DNA from: Cinnamomum chago
Taxonomy: Eukaryota; Streptophyta; Magnoliopsida; Laurales; Lauraceae
Reading direction: 5' to 3'
NCBI GenBank assembly: GCA_038049695.1
Contig: CP142456.1
Location: forward strand, 18,380,501-18,444,500
Length of the DNA: 64,000 bases
This document shows positions 56,100 through 64,000 of this stretch, one piece after another (positions within the stretch are counted from its first letter, which is position 1; the number at the start of each line of letters is the position of its first letter). Made by a program: the position numbers and the translations under genes. The notes under the pieces are model-generated. The model had not been told where the DNA came from. It did not search any database and saw nothing but the letters and a program-made list of their open reading frames with translations.

Positions 56100-56640
56100 T
56101 CTATTTCCCGCGCCCGCGCCTCCTCCAACTCCATATCCATTTCCTGCATCCTTTCCCGTGCCCGTGCCTCTTTCTCTAAATCGTGTTCGTGTTCGAAGCT
56201 GCCCCCTTTCCATTTCCAGCGTCCCCGCCTCTTTCTCTAAATCGTGCATCTCGTGCATCTCTCTCTTTCTTCATCATCAATTCAACTGCATTGCCTTCTT
56301 ACAACCCCCTTTCTCTTTTGCATTAGTGTTTGGGGTTTGATTTCTTCCAGCAGCGTCGACGCATTTGATTTCCATCATCTCGTTCTGGTGCGTTTGATTT
56401 CTTCCACCAGCGTCGACGCGTCGCAGCCCGCCGCTGGTCGAGAAGATGGCCCCCTCAAGATCTGGCTCGTCTCTCCCGGCTCCGTCGAATGGCACGCTAT
56501 TCCATGTGTCCGCAAACTATCCAAGGCAATCCCGATTCTAGGGTTTCTTCCTTCGTCTATTCTCATCCAGCATCGACGGTTTGATTTCAGAGTGGGATCT
56601 TTTCTCCTTGAAGCAGAAGGTATTCATTCAAATGCCCCTT
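56100..56640 (+). other. GC-rich leader and candidate first exon
   Basis: Repeats of CGTGCCCGTGCCTC, CTCTTTCTCTAAATCGTG and TTTGATTTCTTCCA(C/G)CAGCG. One open frame (56244-56642) includes GPLKIWLVSPGSVEWHAIPC, not recognised. The position corresponds to the leader tracts in the other two gene-carrying CACTA elements, so it may be a captured promoter and first exon. Confidence 0.4.
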
Positions 56641-59600
56641 AGATTACAATCGATTTACAGTTTTTTTTTTAAGAGGTTTGATTTACATAATTTTTTTCTG
56701 TTATTACTGCTCTAGTTCTGTTGGTTACCTTTTATTTTAATTTTTTAGATGCGAATCTGGTTTGGGGTATTTTTGGATTGGTAGGGCTGAAGGAGAAGCT
56801 CCGAGTACCGTATGCAGAAATTTGGAGAGGGAGAGAGCTTCCATTTCAATCAACAACGACAATCCCCAACGACTCCACCCCACTGTCTGAAAACTAATAC
56901 AAGAAACTGAACTGATATTTTCAGAGGAATCTTGCATGGATGTTTGATCCACCTGCAAATAAGAGGTACCAACTTATCATTTCCCCATCCCAGATTCCAT
57001 TCAAGCTTAAAAATCACGTAATCCTTGTCCTTTTTTTTTTATTACACTCGATTTATTCATCATCTTCTTCTAGTAGAAAGTTCAGATATTTCTTTCTATT
57101 AAATTGGGTGTTGTTGGAGGAGATCTGTTTAAGATCCGGTCCAGTTTGCTTTGGTTTTAGGGTTAGTTTTGATGTAAGCCCAAATCACAGGAAGTTTGGA
57201 TCTTTGGGAGCTATGTATGTTTTTTTTTTTTTGTGCTTTGCGGTTTGATGTAAGCCCAATTTTTTTAAAGCCAGAGAAGCAAGAGGCGGGTGTAGGCAGT
57301 TGAAATTAGTTGGTGTATACACAAGCTCCTCAACAGGGCTGATCTTTTTGAATGCTTAAATTGTTTTAAGTTGGTCACTGAGATAAGGAAGAGGAGGATA
57401 TGGGGTCATATCTTTCAGTGGGTGGGTTTGGCTATTGCCTATTGAACAAGACATCACCAATCTGATGTTTGAAAGTGAGCTCTGATAGATAGATTATGTA
57501 TTTGTGTTGTTGGGGTTGGCAACTTTCTCTAGGCTGTAGAGTTTTTCTACAGTATTTTTTTTTTCGAAGCAAGAGACTGGTTGCAAGTTAGTGGAGCCTA
57601 CTCACCAACAAAAATAAGGTTTCATCCTTATTTAATTATTTACTTTTTGCTAGATAGCTAATGAACAAATCCCTCTTTTGGAAATGGACACCCATTACTC
57701 AATTACGCATAAGGTCTGATGAATGTTTATGTAGGGAGTATAGAGACTAAGCAAGTGTTGTATTTATGGAGGTGACAAACTATCATATCACAATCTTCTT
57801 CTAACTTTTTTGAAAAGCATATTGAAGATTATGTTGATTGATCTAGTGTATTATTTATTGTCGTGAATCCTTTGGCTGATTTAGATTAATCAGATTTGAT
57901 CATGATTGTCATTTACCAACTGTTGTAAATCAAAGTTTAAAGCTAGCGCCAAGAATTTTAAAGTCTCTAGCACATGATGAAAAAGGAAGTCATTTACAAA
58001 GGATATGTCATTTTATATCTCTGTCATTTTCAACATGTATGGCCCAAGTTGTTTACGGAATTGTGATAGGATAAGATCCTTGACAGGTTGGGTTATCTTC
58101 TCATCTATTCATTCTAGCCTATAAATAGATGTAATTCTCTTGATTCAATATCCACTTTCTCAAAAATATTTTACGCATATTATCAATGGTTCAAATCACT
58201 AGGTGATGGGTCTTTAATCTAGGGCCTGGGGTTCCTCACAAAAGTGTACACTTGTTTAGCCTAAGGACTCTACACCTTATTTTTTTAAGTTTATTTTGTT
58301 GTTGTTGCTGTGGTGTGCTGGGGCCATGCGGCCATCTCTGTTGTCCAGCTGCTGAGCTCTTTTGTTTAGTAGAGATCAGAAGTGTCGTGCTCTGCATGGG
58401 GTGCTCTTGTTTCTGGTCTCATCTATAGCAGCCCAGTGCTCAATTCCCTTTTCCTCCTCTTTGTTGTTTTCTGCTGCTTCCTTGCTGTTTCCAGCAGCTT
58501 TGTTTCCAGCTTTGTATCAGTTCTAACCAAAACTCATAAACACTTGAACAGGTCATGTTTGGATTAGTTCCACAAACGTTGTTCAACCTGCCAATCTAAA
58601 CTGAAAATTACCCAACTTAGTCCTTTATGCTTTGACCAGCCAACCAACTTGAACCAGATCCAAAATTTTCAGGGATCAGCTATGTATTTCCAATCCGATT
58701 AATAAATGGGCCGGGTGTGAACGAGCCTGACCTGATCTATTGCGCATCTCAGATCCTGGTTGAGTCTAAGCCCTGGCCATGGAAACCATTTTCTGCACTT
58801 GGTTGATGAACTATCTGTAGATGGTTGTTCTTTCTCGCACTAACAACTTGCAAGGATGGCAGCTTTGATATATTCATAGGAAATAGAGTAGTAATATGAG
58901 AGGCTTTGGGGCTTGGAAAATGTTCGAATGCACAATAATCTCAGAGAAACCATTGGTCAGGTTTATATTTATGCATCTATTCTGTTTTCTGAATCAAAGG
59001 AAAACAAACACCTCTGCATCTCAATAGTGTTTTTTTTTTTTGTTGTTTTGAAAATGAATCTTTATTTATTTTTATTTTTTTGGGTAGAATCGGCATCTCA
59101 TTAGTTGGGGTCCATTTGGATCTTCATATAGCAAGTGAAGCTAACCTGGTTTGTGCATAAACCAGCATTAATGCGTTTGGATGACCTGAATTACCTAGGA
59201 GGATTTCCCCCTGACACAGAGACTTCATATACGAAAATGCATATCACAATTGGAAGATTTTTTCTTGCAAACGTCTACAAGAGATGTCATGTTTGAAAAC
59301 GCATATCCACTCTTAATGTAGGGGTACGTAGCATGCATTGATAGGGCAGGATGGAGTTTCCTTTATGTTGTCCCATCCAAATGTTTATAGGAGAAAAACT
59401 TGTCCTGTGCGAAAACACATGTTCACTCCTTTTTTTTAGAGCTGCCTGGAGCATTCTCTGCTCAGCCATGTTGCCTCTCTGTTTTGCCTTTGTTGTTGTC
59501 ATCCTGGAATGGAGTTTCTTTTATGCAGCTGCTATCTAGTTCTGGCGAAGTTGGTTGCTGTGATTGGAGATATCTTTAAGTTCCCCAGCAGTTTTCCTTC

Positions 59601-59885
59601 TCCCTTTCCTCTGGTTTGCTGCTCTACTCCTTTGTTCCTACTGCAGCTGCATGGAGCTTTCTCTGTATTAGCATGGAGCTTTTTTTGTTTTGTTTATTTA
59701 CTTTTGGTTGTATTTTTTCTTCTCCTTTCTCTTTGGGGCTTTGCCTTTCTTTTCTCTTCTCAATACAAATTTACCAATTAGCAAAAAAAAAAAAAACTTT
59801 GATTCCTAGCTAATTCAGCCACACTACTGAAAGGGAAAAAAGAAAATCATTTCACTTCTATGCAAAAACCTTTTAATTGTCCCCA

Positions 59886-59950
59886 GCTGTAGCTCATTGT
59901 TGGTAAGAAACATGGCGTGCACGTGCGAGTGCATGGGTTTAAATCCCTAT
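59886..59950 (+). mobile_element. tRNA-derived SINE-like remnant
   Basis: TAGCTCATTGTTGGTAAG (59890-59907) is a fair A box, and GGGTTTAAATCCC (59935-59947) a fair B box, at normal distance for an internal RNA polymerase III promoter. It is followed by a TA run. Too decayed for a tRNA gene. Confidence 0.4.
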
Positions 59951-60500
59951 ATATATATATAACAAAGTATAGATAAATCAGTGAAGAGTAGGTACCTTTC
60001 TAGGTAAGACCTAAAACTTCATCAACAAAACAGAACAAAGCTCCATTGAACATAGTTCCATAAAAAAGGATCAAGCATGAACTGAAAGAATACTTCATTC
60101 ACATGCACATGGGCTCATGGCAAATGGGCTCACCCAAAACCCAAGAGAACTACACTTTCTTCTTTTGCCATTAGCCTCCTTAAACTTTTCTCTTTCTCTA
60201 ATCACTTAATTGATGATGGGCTGATTTAATTGAGATTGAAGTTAGGAGGCAGTCTTCTTATAGGAGATGGATGATGGGTCTTTGTTTTTGGAGTTGGAAG
60301 GATCGAGGGGTGATGAGAATTTCGATGTGTTGTGATTGGTGAAACCTTTTCTTGAAGCCTCCGAAGGGCTTGGCTTTTAGTGGGGTGGCTTGGTTTTTGT
60401 CTCTGGATTTAGTTGCAAGCCAACTTTTGCTACATGAGAATCTTTTGGTTATTAGATGCCTAAAAAAATCCTGAATGGAAAGGGAGAAAACAATGCAAAC

Positions 60501-60534
60501 CACCCCCCCCCCCCCCCCACACACACACACACAA
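60501..60534. repeat. Poly-C followed by (CA)n microsatellite
   Basis: About 17 C residues, then seven CA units. Confidence 0.85.
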
Positions 60535-61327
60535 CGATTCATCATAGAATATATATGTGAAGTTTAATAGGTATTGTTACTCATCAATTACTTCTTTTGG
60601 GCCTAAAGTATCTACTCCCTTCCATGCGTTTAGTCTAATGTGTCTCTTTTTATTTTTAAATAGCCTTTCAGCCGTATATTTTTCTATTTGGATTTTCTTT
60701 TCAATGTGCTTTTTGTAACATTTTAATTATATATTTGAATTTATTAGTGGTAAATGCATCTTTTCTACTAAAAAAATAAAACATTTAATGGTAGAACAAC
60801 CCTTTAACTGCTTGTTGACCTTTTGAGACATCATTCCCATTAGTATTCACTTTGATAATGTTACTATCCATGAGGCCTGTAGTGCCTCCATTGCATTATT
60901 TGACTGTGTCCTGACTCTTTTTTTTTTTTTTTATGCAGGATTGAATGAAAATTGAAGAAGATTTTATGTTGAAAGATTCCATGCAGAAAAGATGCAGAAA
61001 AGATTTTAGAACCCTTATGGTGTCTGTTTAATGGCTCAGTTGCTATAAACTCTTTTAGTTTTTATCTTTTTCACTATGCTTTGCAAAAGTACTTTATGGT
61101 AAGTTGAGCATTATTGAGATTGAGGATTTAATGATACACCATTATTGATTACAAGACTCATTACTACTTTAGAATTATCTTTGTTTGAATCAGTAATTCC
61201 TCATGGTTCTGAAAAAGGCCAAGACCAACTTCCCTTTTTATTGTTTTGTATCTTGTAATGAGAATGTTGTTTTTGGAATTAGCAGAGTTTTTTTGGTGCA
61301 TCTTTTTAGTGTGTTGGGGTTTATTAG

Positions 61328-61706
61328 GTGTTATAAGAAATCATGGTCTCCATGGTCGGACGAGCCTGTGAAAGGAGATCCTGAGCATGTAGTGCCCGAA
61401 TGTTATTACACTAAACCACCACCTCAGCTGCATGTATGTCGTCATGACTGAATGAAACCTTTTGCTTTGAGTTTTATTATCTTTTGAGTCCTAACTCTAC
61501 TGTTGTGCCTGTAGCAAGGGTATTTTGCGAAGTTTCAGCTTGCAACCCTGTTTTATATCTTTTACAGGTAGAGTTCTTTGTTTCTTACATTAACTTTGTT
61601 GCACTCATCATCCTCAATGAATTAATTTTAGTACCTCCAACTGTAATCTTCTTTTTCTTCCCAGCATGCCAAAAGATGAGGCTCAACTTTATGCTACTAT
61701 TGAACT
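61328..61706 (+). pseudogene. Captured NOT2 (CCR4-NOT subunit) exons
   Basis: NOT2 is a scaffold subunit of the CCR4-NOT mRNA deadenylation complex. Three exons with proper sites encode consecutive parts of its NOT-box domain. 61328-61433: SPWSDEPVKGDPEHVVPECY, then YTKPPPQLH, donor GTATGT. 61515-61567: QGYFAKFQLATLFYIFY, donor GTAGAG. 61665-61706: SMPKDEAQLYATIEL, with a split Ser codon at the previous junction and donor GTAAGT. All phases agree. The next expected exon (YNRGWFYH...) was not found downstream, and the N-terminal part is missing. A Val-Glu in the usual FQVETLF block reads FQLATLF. A gene fragment inside a transposon; transcription is possible but unproven. Confidence 0.88.
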
Positions 61707-61709
61707 GTA

Positions 61710-64000
61710 AGTGCTTTTTTCACTCTCTCATATCCCCCAAGTCTGTTGACCATGAATTTTGTTTAAAAGTCTGTTAGCACTAATGAAAAATGCTAAACAG
61801 GTGTCTAAATGCATGTTAGCTTATTCCCATTTTTGTTTTGTAACCATGTTAAATACGAAGTTGCGGTTATATCATATCATGAGGCCTTTAGTTTGTTTCA
61901 AGTATCAAAATTATCATAAATGGAGATTGAATCAGCCGCAGAAGTTAATCTCTGTTATCATAACAATAATTTAAAACATACATATAACAGAGGTAAGAGA
62001 ATCAAAATCTCTTTAAAATCTCTTTATAAATGTTCTTAGTTCTCTCTGAACAGGATTAGCTTGGATGGAAACAGTGTTTCACAACAAAGTGTCATCAAAT
62101 TTGGCAAACTTGTCAAGTTCTGGAAAAACGCCAAAGCTTCCTCCTTGAATTCCATTACCCAGCACAATGCATGTATTAAGAGAGGGTGGATCCAGCACAA
62201 TACAGGTATTAAGAGAGGGTGGATCCAACTTACAATAGCTACTTTTCTTTTTCCTCCCTAAGCAAAAAGTAAAAGAACATGTATAGAACTATAGATGCGT
62301 AGTTATCATGGTATTATTCAATGAAATTTGTCACATTATTTTTATCAGTTACTGAATTTATGACACAACTGGATCTTATGTTCCTTTCACTTGCTTTGTA
62401 ATCCTAATCTCCATTTTTTTTTAAGGTCGTATGCTTTGTAATCCTAATCTCCAGTTTTGGACTTATTTACTAGTTTGTGGGTGGTTTCTTTGTAGTGTAT
62501 GCAACTGTAGTTGGACACTTGTGACAAAAGAATGTATTGTGTTTTAACTGATCCAATACACCATATGATGTTTTTTAGTTGAATACATTGGCTTCATATG
62601 ATGAAAGATAGCATTGTGAACTTGCACACCGGACAATATATCTATTTACTTAAAACTGTTTCTCCTTTGAATTCTAAACCCTTGAAGCTATCTTCAATTT
62701 TGTCTAGTCATACAAATTATGCTAAATCATTTTTTTTTCATTGTTTACGCTAACAGATTCTGAGAGAACTTGGCTGTAAAAGAAATTCTTGGCCTTTGAT
62801 ATTAGACCTCATGTAGTGGTTTCTTATTGGGCCAACAACAGCTAATTCTTCTGAAGGTAACATGTGTATTTGCTTACCTTTCTGTGGGTTAGTCTCTTTT
62901 GATTCTTGGTTTGCAATCAGATGTAATGGTTCGAGCACCCTGCAAATGCATAATTTTCCTAATGATGTGATTGGCAATGCCACTCACAGGTCACACCCAC
63001 TTTATGCTTCCACTCAATAAGGTGCATGTTCTTTTAAAATCTGTGACAACAAATATAGAATTGCATGCAAAGCTAGGCATAAATCAACCTGGGCTACCCC
63101 ACCATAGACACACTGGTCATACACACACTGGTGACTGGTATGATGATTGAAATGTAGGAACATGGCTACTTTTAAGTGCTCTCTCTATAATCTCTGTCAA
63201 ATGACATAAATATCATGTTGTTGTTGCTTTAGGATAAGGCTTTCTACATTTTTTTACTTTCCCTTTATGTTTGCTGGGTCTGAATTAATGCAAAGGAATA
63301 GATAAAAAGTAGTGTAATTGCCATCATGAATTCAATCCAAGATGATGTCTACCATGTGTGATTATCTTTATTTTTGGGTTATCAACTTGGAGTTTCTTCT
63401 TCATTGCTTTTCTGTTCTGTCACAACAGAGCTTTTGAATTATTTGCAGAAGAGATTTATCAACAGAATCTTGAGCTGGTTCAAGCTGGTTCAAGCCTTGT
63501 TCAATCCTAGCTCATTTAGTTATTGGGCCTAATGTATAGGACCAGTGTCTTTTTATGCTTAAAGCCTGATCAGCCTAACTGGGCTAGAAAACTAGGACCA
63601 ATTCAAGTCAAGATGCCTCTTAAAAAAGACAAAATCCAGCCCATTCAGACTACACTAGAGCTGGGTCCTGCCGGCTTGGTCCATGAGTATGAGCACTAGT
63701 CCTAACCAAGTGTTAGAAACATCCATGATATATATCTATATATTAGATGAGGAACTCATTGGAAGACTCTTGGGGAGGATTCTTCTCAGCTTAGATGACT
63801 TTGTTTTTCATTTTTTGGTAAAATGATATTTTTGGATTTCATTGGTTACTACAAAAAACCTGTGACTAATGTCATTGGGCTTTAAAGAGCAAGTTGTGGG
63901 AGGAGCTTGCATGGGAGAGGGCCTTCAATGTAATTTCTCTAATAAAAGATTGGGAGGTTGTATCCCAAAACTAATTCCTCTGATGCACGTGCTTCTGATC
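61710..64000. other. Remaining CACTA interior, no supported gene
   Basis: AT-rich sequence with a short direct duplication (CCAGCACAAT...ATTAAGAGAGGGTGGATC, 62160-62226, two copies) and CTGGTTCAAGCTGGTTCAAG near 63476. No exons or terminal repeats recognised. Confidence 0.45.

Larger units (their letters stand above)
56640..61320. other. Long AT-rich, intron-like interior of the CACTA element
   Basis: No exon could be supported in this stretch, apart from the SINE-like piece and microsatellites listed separately. Open frames at 58382-58567, 59509-59813 and 60258-60545 are Phe/Leu/Ser-rich or repeat-derived and show no family motif. Confidence 0.45.
55762..64000 (+). mobile_element. CACTA transposon with NOT2 exons (CCGGCG family), runs off the window
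   Basis: Clean left terminus CACTACAACAAATTGCATTA at 55762, preceded by CTT as the likely 3-bp target copy. CCGGCG inverted pairs run to 56060. A GC-rich, CT-rich leader (56100-56280) and a candidate first exon follow. NOT2 exons lie at 61328-61706. No right terminus is present by 64000. It is inserted in the Helitron helicase gene, so it is younger than that Helitron. Confidence 0.8.

Overview
The window is nuclear DNA of a flowering plant with a large, transposon-rich genome. This rests on the AT-rich intergenic sequence, Ty3/gypsy Tat-lineage, CACTA (En/Spm-type), hAT and Helitron elements of plant type, GT-AG introns, and captured pieces of plant genes. I cannot name the species.

The only host genes I support as possibly working are two small secreted-peptide genes, at 12117-12374 and 44048-44266 on the plus strand. 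Both have a signal peptide, a shared RPLEREL block and a C-terminal CT[HN][IV]P motif followed by a second Cys at C-X10-C spacing. This matches the CTNIP/SCREW phytocytokine precursors sensed by the receptor kinase HSL3/NUT. Similar sequence upstream (about 10.6 and 43.2 kb) and downstream (about 20.93-21.3 and 45.02-45.43 kb) shows the two loci are copies of one duplicated segment. Each has since gained its own promoter-proximal tandem repeats: three core-promoter-like copies for the first gene and three 167-bp units for the second. Transposons then pushed the pieces apart.

Layout: 1-710 is the right end of a CACTA element. About 1.1-9.2 kb is an old, broken Tat-lineage gypsy element on the minus strand. 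9.25-10.6 kb is empty AT-rich DNA. 10.6-12.8 kb is the first CTNIP unit. 12.85-20.65 kb is a CACTA-like element carrying bHLH exons, inserted in that unit's 3' flank, followed by a 273-bp foldback MITE. 21.51-23.94 kb is a non-autonomous Helitron with four copies of its 5' end. 24.3-27.4 kb is LTR-derived sequence. A second gene-carrying CACTA starts at 28162, with a presenilin pseudogene, a nested LTR and the N-terminus of a CACTA transposase. 34.7-38.1 kb is pyrimidine-rich DNA split by a solo LTR with a CTCTC duplication. 39579-42766 is an almost intact hAT element with an exact 8-bp target duplication. 43.1-45.4 kb is the second CTNIP unit. 46361 to about 55.76 kb is an autonomous-type Helitron on the minus strand, with a Rep/Hel helicase tail, a nine-exon RPA1-like gene and captured FKBP exons. 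It is cut at 55762 by a third gene-carrying CACTA, which holds NOT2 (CCR4-NOT) exons and runs off the window.

The main themes are a duplicated phytocytokine locus with repeatedly rebuilt promoters, and three CACTA elements of the same plan: inverted CCGACG or CCGGCG subterminal repeats, then a purine/pyrimidine-rich or GC-rich leader, then captured host exons. All identifications come from reading the sequence and remembered family motifs; no database search was run.
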